A stretch of DNA of 64,000 bases from Dastarcus helophoroides. Taxonomy: Eukaryota > Arthropoda > Insecta > Coleoptera > Bothrideridae. Location of the stretch: the NCBI GenBank assembly GCA_028583605.1, contig CM053337.1, positions 15,913,654-15,977,653 of the forward strand, written 5' to 3'. How positions within the stretch are numbered: position 1 is the stretch's first letter; each line of letters starts with the position of its first letter. The notes beneath the pieces were generated by a model. The model did no database searches and had not been told where the DNA came from. It worked only from the letters and a program-made list of their open reading frames with translations. Positions 35,031-53,240 of the stretch are shown here, in pieces. The translations under genes and the position numbers were made by a program.

Positions 35031-36000
35031 AAATAACATTTTCTTAAAAATCTTCAAAAAATTAAATGTCAAATTTTGCGAAAAATCAATCTTTTTCCTT
35101 CAAATTTCGACTAATTTCTCAAATTTTCGATTATTCTGTTGATCTTTTCAATTTGACGTTAAAATTGTTAATTTTTGCTTAATATTTTTGCTTTAGAACG
35201 AAAATTTGGCAATTTTTTTAAAAATTTTGACAAATTTCAAATTTTTTTCCATAAAATGCCAACGTTAAAGAGAAAATTTGTAAAATCAGTTTTTTCCAAT
35301 TTTCGAATAATTTTTTCTATTTTCAATCATACATTTTTGAATTTAAAAATTGAAATTTTTATTTTGTTTCTTATATTTTACATTAAACTTGAAATTTCGA
35401 TATTTTTCTAAAAACTTCGCCAAATTTCGAACTTTTTTCCTCAAAACATCAATTTTAAACAGGAAATTTGGAAATTCAGTTTTTTTCAATTTTTGAATTT
35501 TTTCTCAAATTTTCGATTATTGCGCCAAATTTTTAAATTGAAAATTAAAACTTTTAATCTTTTTTCTATTATTTTTACTTTAAACTCGAAATTTTTCTAA
35601 ACATTTTGGCGAATTTTGTACATTATTTTGTCAAAATACTAAATTTAAACATGAAATTTGGAAATTCAACTTTTAATTTCGAATAATTTCTAGAATTTTC
35701 TATTGCAAACTTTTTAATTCAAAATGAAAATTTCGCCAATATATTTACGTTAAAATCGAAACTTCGACATTTTTCTAAAAATTTCGACAAATTTCTTTTC
35801 TTATTTTAACCCTTTTTTTCCTCTAAATACCAACCTGAAAAACGAAAATTGGAAATTCGAATAATTTCGGAAATTTTCAATTGTTATGTCAAACTTCACA
35901 AGTGAAAGTTAAAATTTTTAACTCTTGCCTAATACTTTTACTTCAAAATCAAAATTTGACTTTTTTCTAAAAATTACAGCTTTTTTTTATAGAGATTTCG
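35031..36000 (+). repeat. T-rich block after strand switch
   Basis: At about 35030-35060 the purine-rich strand changes: upstream the plus strand is A-rich (GAAATTTTG words), downstream it is T-rich (AAATTTCGAC words). Approximate units of about 290 bases begin with TCAAATTTTCGATTATT-type sequence near 35117 and 35500. No gene. Confidence 0.65.
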
Positions 36001-36582
36001 GATATAACCTTGACATTCCAATTAGTCATAACATGAACTTACAAACTAAAGTAAACATTTGAATATGGTAGATTATTCAAAAATAAAAATAAATATAGTA
36101 TTTTTCGAATTAATTATAAGTCAGAGCAGAAAAATAATTACTTAAAATGGTTTGGTTTTATATATTCTAAAAAAATATATTTGCGTAAGAATGTCCTCTC
36201 TTAGCAGCTACACGCTACTGTTTTAGACTTCGCCTATTTTAATTAAAAAGAACCATTTTCGTTTTTAAAAGCTAAGCCCCGTATATGAATTATTTTCGCA
36301 CATGTAAACCCTCAATGACGCTTCATCATCTACGCTCCTGACTGCTATCTATCGCCTTCAATCATTACCGTTCCAAACGCTTACTTTTATAAGGTATTGT
36401 TAATTTTCTCTCTTCCGCATCAGAGCAATCGAATCATCTTCGCGGATAAATAAGGCATCATAAATTATTTCTTCATTGTTATTAACCAGTTGAACCTACG
36501 TGTATTTGAATTCACAACTGGCACCTTTTCCTTTGGTGCTTTAGTCGTTTAGGTGTTGGCAGCGCGCGGAGGAGTGGGGCCC

Positions 36583-36617
36583 TATAAAAGCAAAAACCGT
36601 TGGACGCCATCTCATTT
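36583..36617 (+). promoter_or_regulatory. TATA box and initiator of the beta-tubulin gene
   Basis: TATAAAAG at 36583-36590 lies in a locally GC-rich context. The initiator-like CTCATTT follows, with A at 36614, 31 bases downstream of the TATA start, the standard spacing. That would give a 5' leader of about 78 bases before the ATG at 36692. The upstream 500 bases are the only stretch for several kb free of the satellite motif. Confidence 0.75.
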
Positions 36618-36691
36618 AGATCGATACTCGAGCGGTAGTCGTTACGTCTGAGTTTTATCGCATTTAAAGTAAATTTTAACACTTAATAAAT

Positions 36692-45283
<8,592 letters not shown>

Positions 45284-45370
45284 ACTCTACCGGATCTGAA
45301 TAAGAAAACGCTTTTTTTTTTACAATATTTTTTGCATATTTTTTGTACATTCCTCATATGAACCTTTCAA

Positions 45371-45376
45371 AATAAA
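45371..45376 (+). terminator. poly(A) signal of beta-tubulin
   Basis: AATAAA 88 bases after the stop codon, the first such hexamer downstream of the gene. Confidence 0.75.
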
Positions 45377-45399
45377 TTTAATATTTACTTAATATTTCA

Positions 45400-48170
45400 A
45401 GACTGAATTTTCGTTGCTTATTCATCCGTTTTTATGTAACATGTTTGCAACTATTTATATTTAAGAAAGAGAGAAAAATAGTCATTAAACTGTTGCTGCC
45501 ATTCATTATCTAATTTGATGTTTTATTAAACCTATCATAGTGTAGCGACATTGTGCCTTGCATTAATGGAGAAGTGATTTCAAAAGACAATGGGGACCAT
45601 CCCTAATGAAGTGCTAAGATGCATGCATTACAGTTTAGCTCTTGACCGATTGGAAGCTAAGTATCTAACTTAATAATAATTGATACCCTATCAACATTTA
45701 ACATTGGCATATTCGACTTTATCTTAATATTTTGGCAAAAAAAGTCGAGTTGTTGATTGGAATCTGTACCTTATTTTCACAATTTTTATTTAAAACTTGA
45801 AATTTTGAGTTCAGTATTAAAAAAGGTTTCTATTTTTATCTTGAAATGTTGGATTTAATTTTAAAATGTGCATTTTTAATTCCTGAATATTAAAATTGTT
45901 ACTGAAACTACAGAATTCAGTCGAAAGTTACAGCGTAATTTTGAAATCGACTATTCTCTAAATTTTGACTTGATTAATTTCAAAATTTGTCTTTATGTAT
46001 GAAAGTTCGGTGTTTTGTTACTTGTTAGATGATTAATTTATCTTTCTGAAAATGATTTCAAATTGCAATCAAAATTTGGAGAAAAAGTTCAATATTTGAA
46101 AAAAGAAGTCAAAATTTATAAACATGTTTTAAAATTATCTACTATTTTAGATTCTGAAAAAAAAGGACCGAAGACTTATAAAGAGTCGACATTTTCTAAT
46201 GAACTCAAAGCTTATGTCCAGTTTTAAACAAAAATTGAGAAAAACCTCGAAACTACATTCAATTAAAAGTCTGAATTTTAAGAATACTGCGAATAAGGTC
46301 AAACTATTAGGGAAATGTTCATGCTCAAAAAAAGAAATTAAAACTTCGAGAAATACTAAAAAGTTTGAGCTAAAGTGGATATTTTCAAATAAAAGGTAAA
46401 TGTTTTCAAAAAAAAAGTTTCAACATAATCATATTTTAAAAAATCCAAAATGTTGAAAAAAAGAGAAAATTGTTCAAAAAATCAAATTCTGAAAAATTTA
46501 CAGCTTCGAGAAAAAAGTCAAATTTTAATGATAAAAGATCGAAATTTTCAAAAAAAGTCTAAATTCTGGAAAAGGTTCAAAAATACCAAAAATGTCGAAA
46601 TTTTAGGAAAAATTTAATTTTTGAAAAAACAAAAATTAAAGGAAAATTTAATTTTTCAAATAAAAGTACAGTTTACAACATTAAAGCCGAAACCTGGAGA
46701 ATAAGTCAAAATTTAAAAAAAAATCTATTTTCAAAAAAGATCAAAGCTTTGAGAAATTGTTAAATGTTGGACCAAGTTCAAAAATTTAAAAAAACAGGGT
46801 AAAAGTTTTTAAAAGTCAGTTTTTTAATATCATTAAATTTGGATATTCATCATCGTTATTTGGATATCGTCTTTGCGAAGTTTCGTAAGAAGCAATTGGC
46901 GAAGAAAATGCCAATCAGCAGGAATGGAATCATTAAATTTACAGAAAAAATTCAAAATTTTGAAAATAAATAACAATTTGGAGAAAAGATCGGAAATTAT
47001 GTGTAGATTTAAAAAAAAAATCAGAATCTCGAAAATAGATTAAAATCCTAAAGAAAGGTCAAACTGAAAAAAGTCTTGCGATTAATAAAATAAATAAAAA
47101 ATTTGAAAAAAGTGGAAGCTAAAATAAAGAATATCTAAATTTCAAAGTTTTTAAAATATAAAGACGAAATGCTTTAAAGAAATCGAAAAATGTTTAAGAA
47201 TTTTCAATAAAAATCGAAGGCAGACTTTTCACAAAGTAATCATTTTTAGAAAAGCAGAATTTTACGAAAAAGTGAAAATTGAAAAAAGTTGAATAAAAAA
47301 AAACAAGCACTTGAGAGAGTCTTTGCGAAGTTTCGTAAGAAGACATTGTGTCGAATGCTAAAAATTTTATTACAGAACATTTAATTGACAAAAGCAATAA
47401 TGTTCTCCTTATTAAAAGACCTGAATCTGGACAGAAAAAAAAATTATCAGTGTATAGTTATGGGCAACTCTGGCCCATTATCGTTTCAGCAACTTTATTA
47501 TATTAGCTTGGGGAACATAATTATTTCCGTTTAATAGAAACTTCGGGTAACGTAGCGTATCCAACGGATGAGTAAAATGATGATTCATACGAAAATTACG
47601 CGAAACTCAGACGATATACCGCGCTAGTATTGATTATTAACGCCGTTGTTCTTGATTTCTTGATACAATTTATTAATAAACTTTTTGTCTTCGTAATAAA
47701 AACACTGCGGTGATCGATAAAATAAAGACCTATTTTTGATATGTTATAAACAAGATTGGCATGGAAATGATTTATTTCTATTGTTACGAGTCGAAGTTAA
47801 TGTTCGGATCGATGAATGACACCATGACACATTTAATGTATATATTTGTACAATAAAATTCCTCACACATCACCATAGCACTTAAAACATTTGATACATA
47901 AATGTAGTTATATGTACTACATAAAGCGGTGAATGTATTGATGAATATAATGTGTTAGAGAATTCTATTACTTCAACGAGTTTTTTTTGGCACTGAATCA
48001 GGCTTGTGCTTCAAGGGCGATCTGAAAACTTCAAATATTCTGTTCGTTTCCAGTACTTTACCTTGCTTACCGCTATTTGATTTATTATTATTAATCATTA
48101 GAGACCGGATTTTAGACACGATCAAATGAAGTAAAACGGTGAACAAAACGTTAAATTAGGCAAAAACGAA
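45400..48170. repeat. intergenic spacer, mostly A-rich degenerate satellite
   Basis: 45.40-45.70 and 47.46-48.17 kb look unique; 45.70-47.46 kb is A-rich GAAATTTTG-type repeat. The word GTCTTTGCGAAGTTTCGTAAG occurs twice (near 46871 and 47321). Low-complexity frames such as 46199-46399 are not genes. Confidence 0.55.
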
Positions 48171-48173
48171 TAG

Positions 48174-48217
48174 TTTCTCTCTGAAGATGACAGCTTGCCT
48201 GTCGAAACGCGTTAGAG
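48174..48217 (+). ncRNA. hammerhead ribozyme-like motif, family A (best copy)
   Basis: Plus strand: CTCT (48177-48180), core CTGAAGA (48181-48187), T, stem II GACAG/CTGTC with loop CTTGC (48189-48203), GAAA (48204-48207), self-complementary stem III ACGCGT (48207-48212), cleavage nucleotide T48213, then AGAG (48214-48217) pairing with CTCT. The repeat continues with AGAGCAACCTTTGTTGTG and is cut off at about 48236. Every element of a type I hammerhead is present; the only irregularity is the extra U before stem II. Confidence 0.65.
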
Positions 48218-48264
48218 CAACCTTTGTTGTGTTTTTACATATGTTGGCCACCTCTGGTCTACAG

Positions 48265-48310
48265 CAACATACTGATGAAGCCAAGGAAGGCCAAAACCGG
48301 TTTATGATTG
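48265..48310 (+). ncRNA. hammerhead ribozyme-like motif, family E
   Basis: Plus strand: stem I strand CAACATA, perfect core CTGATGA (48272-48278), stem II GCC/GGC with loop AAGGAA, then CAAAA where CGAAA is expected, self-complementary stem III ACCGGT (48296-48301), T48302 as cleavage nucleotide, and stem I strand TATG-a-TTG. Stem I has seven pairs with one bulged A. The change at the first G of GAAA hits the nucleotide known as G12, the general base, so this copy is probably inactive. It lies 50 bases after the family A copy. Confidence 0.65.
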
Positions 48311-48319
48311 TAAATATTT

Positions 48320-50235
48320 TCAACTATATCACGTTCGACTGTTTCATTACAGAGCATTTAATTGGTTAAGTTTGACATACTTAAACTTTAACTTAAAAAA
48401 AATGAAAATAAAAAATTCCAATTTGGAATACTATAGAAAATCGGATATTAGACTGAAAAAAAATTCCAGGTTTAAACTCAGACACTGGAATTAAAATATA
48501 AGTTAAGAGAGTGGAAAAAAATAATTGAATTTAAATTACAACAGATAGGTAAAAAAAAGTGATAAATCTTAGAAATAACACTAATTTTAACATCCAACTC
48601 AAACCATCAACAAAAAAATCGAATTTTCTAATTTGAGATCGTTATCTAGGAAAAAAGTATAACATTTTTTTAATTTTAAGTAAAAGTTGCAATGCTGCGG
48701 AAAACTCTTGCTTCATAAAAAAATTGGCTTTTTGAGGAAAAAGTTGGGAGAAAGAAAATTCAACCGTTTAAGCTGACGTCATTTGCTTAACAAAAAAAAG
48801 TAAAATATTTGAATGAAAATGAGAAAAAAAAATCAACATGTTAGGTTAAACAAGGTTAAATTATGAGGTTTCTAGGAAAAGTTATTATTTAAGGTTTACC
48901 ATTTTGAAGGTCTGAGCTTAAACTGGAAAATTAGAATATTTTACTTTTTTCTCGTGAAATTTCGAATTTGATATTCCAGATCTAAAATATCGAGATTTTA
49001 ATCAAAATGTGAAAAATGGCCTATTTATAAAGCAAAAGGATTAAAAAATCTTTTAGTGGGTCGCGAAGGTGAAGCGTTAAACCAGAGTTAATATTTTACA
49101 AAGACTTCTTATTCGAAATTTTAAGAAAATAAAAAAACTAGCGCTTGCTTCTTAGACTTCCACCTTTGTTTTAAAACTAATATGCTATTTAAAAAATTTC
49201 GCTTTTAAGGCCTAATTAAAAAAAACTTCCATTTGAACGCACAAAAAAGGAGAAATTTCTTTAAAAAATCCGAAAAATTAAAAATAAGTATATTTTTGGA
49301 ATCCACTTTTTCTTTTCAAACTTTGGACTTTAACCTCTCAATTGTAAAGTTGATATTTTAATGTTGTTTTCAAAATCAATTTAAAGTTCAAAATTCAAAT
49401 TCAATTTCAACATTTTAAAGTTTTGTAAAAGCTCGACTTCGATGCATGAAAATTTGTTGAATTTGAAAAATTTCGACAAAACATAATTTCAGCTTTAAGT
49501 TTGGAGAAAGTTCAGATTATGTAGGAACGGGTTCCTAAAATTTTTCATAGAAATCTTAAAATTTGGTTTTTTCCCCAATGATAGTTTTTTTGAGCTTTCT
49601 ACTTCAGTCATAAAATTTACATATCAAACTTAAGATTTTCGTTTTCAAATTTTCGACTTTAAAATTTTGCAACTAAAATCGAAATTGCCAAAACAAAACA
49701 TATTTGTAAAAAAAAAAGTCTGAGCCCAAAGTCTTAAGTTTTTGTAAAAATATTTAAATCGAAAATTATGAGAAAAACTAAGAAATTTACAGCAAAATGT
49801 TTCTTTTTCGTTTTTCAACTGCTGAACTGAATAGCTGGCAAATGTTAATGAATATTAGTGTGACAACAAATCAAAAGTCAAAGATTGTTTACAAGTTCAT
49901 AGAATTACCTATAAAAATTAGCTTGCACTTAAGTCATAACATGATACAAATAAGCTAAGGATCTATTTTGGGAATAAAATATAGGCACTTTTAAATCATT
50001 TAATTAGGGAAAATTACAAATATAACTCTACACATTAAGATCTAGAATAGTTTGCGTTAATATAATGATAGAGCACAACTAGTAAAAAAAGAGTGACTCC
50101 AAGAGCAGTTGGATAGAATCATCAGGTGAATATCCGTGAACATTCTGCAAGAAAAACACAAATATAATTATTTTTACCAATTTTACAATAAAACTGTTAT
50201 TCTAACGCCCATACCAATCGATTAGAACACTTATC
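48320..50235. other. AT-rich spacer, no gene
   Basis: Degenerate A-rich sequence with weak AAATTTCGA vocabulary to about 49.8 kb, then more unique sequence. No coding or RNA feature recognised. CCTGATGATTC near 50120 (minus strand) has no GAAA partner. Confidence 0.5.
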
Positions 50236-50254
50236 AGATTCAGAGTTTTTAAAA

Positions 50255-50294
50255 CAAAGAGCGGTTTTGACCTTATTAGATCTCGTCAGTTTGG
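50255..50294 (-). ncRNA. hammerhead-like motif, family C copy 1
   Basis: Minus strand: CCAAA, CUGACGA, stem II GAUCU-AAUA-AGGUC (one G-U pair), AAAA for GAAA, CCGCUC, UUUG. The core box is intact but G12 is A, so it is likely inactive. Confidence 0.6.
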
Positions 50295-50400
50295 CATACC
50301 CAACTCGAATGCTAACAAATATTCCAGGCAAAGTATACATTTACAAATTAATGGACTTCGTCCATGTGATTCCTAAGAATCCTGCAACCTGATTGTGAAA

Positions 50401-50441
50401 CCAAAGAGCGGTTTCGATCTTATTAGATCTCGTCAGTTTGG
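50401..50441 (-). ncRNA. hammerhead-like motif, family C copy 2 (intact core)
   Basis: Minus strand: stem I strand CCAAA, core CUGACGA, stem II GAUCU-AAUA-AGAUC (five perfect pairs, tetraloop), GAAA, then ACCGCU as stem III word, C as cleavage nucleotide, and UUUGG pairing with CCAAA. Beyond stem I, GUUG before and CAAU after can pair across an internal loop, as in natural type I hammerheads. The weak point is stem III, where ACCGCU is not self-complementary; the 53.57-kb copy has ACCGGU instead. Confidence 0.7.
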
Positions 50442-50545
50442 CATACCCAACTCGAATGCTAATGAATATTCCGGCAGGTATACATTTACAAATTAATGGA
50501 CTTCGTCCATGTGATTCCTAAGAATCCTGCAATCTGTTTGTGAAA

Positions 50546-50586
50546 CCAAAGAGCGGTTTTGATCTTATTGGATCTCATCAGTTTGG
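50546..50586 (-). ncRNA. hammerhead-like motif, family C copy 3
   Basis: Minus strand: CCAAA, CUGAUGA (canonical), stem II GAUCC-AAUA-AGAUC with one C-A mismatch, AAAA for GAAA, CCGCUC, UUUGG. Same G12 loss as copy 1. Confidence 0.6.
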
Positions 50587-50687
50587 CATACCCAACTCGA
50601 ATGCTAACAAATATTCCGGTAAGTATACATTTACAAATTAATGTTCGTCCATGTGATTCCTAAGAATCCCGCAATCTGTTTGTGAAA

Positions 50688-50721
50688 CCAAATTTGATCT
50701 TATTCGGTCTAGTCAGTTTGG
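50688..50721 (-). ncRNA. hammerhead-like motif, family C copy 4, decayed
   Basis: Minus strand retains CCAAACUGAC and a stem II relic, but CUGANGA has become CUGACUA and the stem III segment is deleted. It is listed as the end point of decay in the array. Confidence 0.5.
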
Positions 50722-51065
50722 CATGCCCAACTCGAATGCTGACAAATGTTCTGGCAAGTATACATTTACAAATTAATAGACTTCGTCCATGTGATTCCTA
50801 AAAATCTCGCTATTTGTTAGTGAACAAAAAAAAAAAAGTGAAATAGCTTCAACAAGTTCTCTGCAGATAGAGCAAGACAACTACACACATCGGGCTTGCA
50901 TTATTGCATTCTAGTTCGTATTCTATTTGCATAAAACTATCAAATAGAAATATTTTGATTGCTTAAATAATTCCTTTTAGGAGCACATTTTGTGTCCTCG
51001 AAATACCACATGACTTTTGCTTAAGAAGAATTATTTCAGCTACAAAAAAAAAATTAGGCATAATT

Positions 51066-51285
51066 AAATCCACTAAAGCACTGAACTAAACACTGTGGCT
51101 TGTGATTAAGTCCAAAGAAGGTTTCACCCCTTTACCACATCGGCAATTAAATAAATAATTACGCGATACGTATTTCGCCAGCCGAGTGCGCTTGAAAATG
51201 CCAGTTCGGCTGGCGAAATACGTATCGCGTAATTATTTATTTAATTGCCGATGTGGTAAAGGGGTGAAACCTTCTTTGGACATAA
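51066..51285. repeat. family B fold-back palindrome, nearly perfect 75-bp arms
   Basis: Left arm 51111-51182 (TCCAAAGAAGG ... TATTTCGCCAGCC) and right arm 51208-51281, its reverse complement, flank a 25-base centre GAGTGCGCTTGAAAATGCC plus neighbours. The left side is preceded by GCACTGAACTAAACACTGTG, shared with the 6.7-kb copy. The right arm starts inside the hammerhead-like motif, so the complete motif is formed only on the plus strand; the left arm holds its 3' half on the minus strand. Confidence 0.9.
51187..51231 (+). ncRNA. hammerhead ribozyme-like motif, family B
   Basis: Plus strand: stem I TGCGC (51187-51191), core TTGAAAA (51192-51198), T, stem II GCCAG/CTGGC with loop TTCGG (51200-51214), GAAA (51215-51218), self-complementary stem III ATACGTAT (51218-51225), C51226 as cleavage nucleotide, stem I GCGTA (51227-51231). 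The 40.4-kb copy has UACGC where this one has UGCGC: an A-U pair against a G-U pair, so pairing is kept. U3 and A8 replace the usual C3-G8 pair in both copies. Activity is uncertain. Confidence 0.6.
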
Positions 51286-51529
51286 TTAAATCCAAGCAAA
51301 CAAAAACGTTGGGATTTCGTTTATTTAAAAACTACGATATAAATTACATTTACCCAAATTTGCGTATTTTAACCCAATTAACGCTAAACAAAATACATAT
51401 TGCTTGTTCAACACTAAAATATGCAACTTTGCCAAAATTTAATAAACACTCTAGTTTTTAAAAAAAGCGAGATCCCAACTAGTGGATTTTTTTCAAAAGA
51501 TGATTAGTTAGTAATAAATATTTACTACT

Positions 51530-51862
51530 TTGAATAACAGAATGTCGATGAAATCAATATTTTCTAATCGGTATTTAAAAAAATGTAACATTTTCATAAA
51601 ATCGACACTTGAGGGGTCATCTAACGACAAAAGCTTCAAACTGCGAGTGTCGATGTTAATGAAGAGAGGGCGCCAGTCGTCGACTGTCACTGACATTCAA
51701 ATAAATTCGTTAAATTTAATCCTTGCTTTGGTTGACAATTTACTCATAATTTACAATAATTTAACTACATGTGATTTATATTGTATATTCCAGAAGGTAA
51801 GTTATAATACATTAATTGATATCTTCGCTAAAAATTACAAGGTTTTTTTTGAATTATTTTAA
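51530..51862 (+). other. open frame of 110 codons, unrecognised
   Basis: An open frame in unique-looking sequence between two fold-back repeats. The predicted product is basic and Ser/Asn-rich in the first half (SSNDKSFKLRVSMLMKRGRQ) and hydrophobic in the second (LNLILALVDNLLIIYNNL). I recognise no domain, and no splice or promoter signal stands out. It may be chance. Confidence 0.2.
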
Positions 51863-51884
51863 GTTCAATCATTCATATTTGTAT

Positions 51885-52020
51885 GCAGTTTTATTGGCTT
51901 TTTCTTCGCCGGTCACTCCTTTCCTTTTTTTTTTTTTGTGAAAGGAGTGACCGGCGAAGAAAAAGCCAATAAAACTGCATACAAATATGAATACTTCGCA
52001 AATAAATTACAGAGAATATT
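51885..52020. repeat. fold-back palindrome around a T-run (GGAGTGACCGGCGAAG family)
   Basis: Left arm CATATTTGTATGCAG...GGCTTTTTCTTCGCCGG...ACTCCTTTC and right arm, its perfect reverse complement of about 47 bases, are separated by a run of T. The right side continues as in the 9.4-kb copy (AATACTTCGCAAATAAATTACAGAG). A fragment, TTTCTTCGCCGGTTGCTC, is near 52903. It has no hammerhead core that I can find. Confidence 0.9.
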
Positions 52021-53235
52021 TCAATCATTCATTTGAATCGACAGCAAAAAACATCTTTTCATCAATATCCTTAAAATATACAGATATGTTAAATCAATTA
52101 AAATTCTTAGACCTCCCGAAGTTTAACAAGTTTCGCTAATGTCGGCTGGTGAATGTTTAAACAATTGGAGTTAATAGTAAAAACATTTCCTAAACAAAAT
52201 GTATAATGACGAAGACGACGACGACGTGGTGCAAATTCATAATAATTAAATTTAACCCTTAAGCATTTGAAGATTTCACTTAATCGTGTAAAAACTATTA
52301 AAAATAAGTTATTTGAGGTTATGTTTACAATTTAGTGTCTTACGTTACGGTTTGATCTACTTACTTTTCTGCTAGTTGATTTCGCTGTGATTTTGTGTAC
52401 CTTGTTAATATCGACCAGGTTTTATTCGGTAAATTTCGAATGTGGCAAACTTTTTGCCTTTTTCAGTGATACGTTGTCAATTTGCTGATCACAGAATAAC
52501 TGTCAAAGATTAAAAAAATGTGGGAGTGACAGATAAACAGATATCTATCAATAATGTTGACGTGGTTTTATCAGTTAGGTCATTGAGACATAGATGGCAA
52601 TCTGTCGCGAGTTTAATTTTCTTGTGTATTAAAGCTATAAATACTTTATTAAATAATTAGGCTAATACAGTTGGTTACATTCAGGTAATTCGTGTATATT
52701 CTGAGAACAATTGCAAGGAACTATTTCTTCATTATTTTCCGAGTTGCTAAAGTACCCTGTAAAATGAGTTTTGTTTTAGCTTTCAATCCTTAGATGGCGC
52801 ATGCTTGTCCATTGCAGGTAGTTCTGTGATGACGCAGTGGCGTATCCAAAGTTCCGTAAAAGTTAAATAAAATATTTCCTATATCTCTGCAAAATGATGT
52901 TTTCTTCGCCGGTTGCTCTATAAATTTAGATTTTCTTTGCCATTTTTTGTAAAGCTGGATAAATTGTCAGCGTATTTGTTCAAATTATAACCACAAATTG
53001 TCTCTTGAAATTGTAATGTTTTTCTTTGAAGTTGAATCCACATCAATAAAAATTTGTGTTTTGCGTTCTGTCACAAAAAGTTAGGTTATATTTACGATTT
53101 TTGTACTGTATTTGAAAAATTTAGGATGCACACGAACGTATTCGACAGTATTAACATACAAAGTAACTGCATGCCACAAAGTAAGTTACCTTGTTTTTTT
53201 TAATCTCAAAATACAATTCTTCATAGTGAACTCTT
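52021..53235. other. spacer, no gene seen
   Basis: Mixed AT-rich sequence. It includes a short GACGAAGACGACGACGACG run near 52208 and a copy of the TTCTTCGCCGG word near 52903. No coding or RNA feature can be supported. Confidence 0.4.
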
Positions 53236-53240
53236 CTTGA

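Larger units (their letters stand above)
50236..50830 (-). repeat. tandem array of about 145-bp monomers with hammerhead motif (retrozyme-like)
   Basis: Four monomers spaced 147, 145 and 142 bases. Landmarks in each, on the plus strand, are CAGTTTGGCATACCCAACTC, then TACATTTACAAATTAATG, a hairpin TGGACTTCGTCCA (damaged in copy 3), a palindrome GATTCCTAAGAATC and the hammerhead-like segment at the unit boundary. On the minus strand each unit would be released by cleavage at its motif. Tandem short units with type I hammerheads and much internal pairing match animal retrozymes. There is no coding capacity. Monomers are about 85-95 percent alike by eye; the fourth is the most decayed. A fifth, isolated copy is at 53.57 kb. 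Confidence 0.75.

Noticed and set aside
50110..50150. Minus-strand CCTGATGATTC next to the retrozyme-like array
   Set aside because: It lacks stem II and GAAA; it probably matches by chance.
50236..50830. Regular repeats suggestive of a CRISPR array
   Set aside because: The units are contiguous 145-bp monomers without spacers in a eukaryotic genome, and they contain hammerhead cores.
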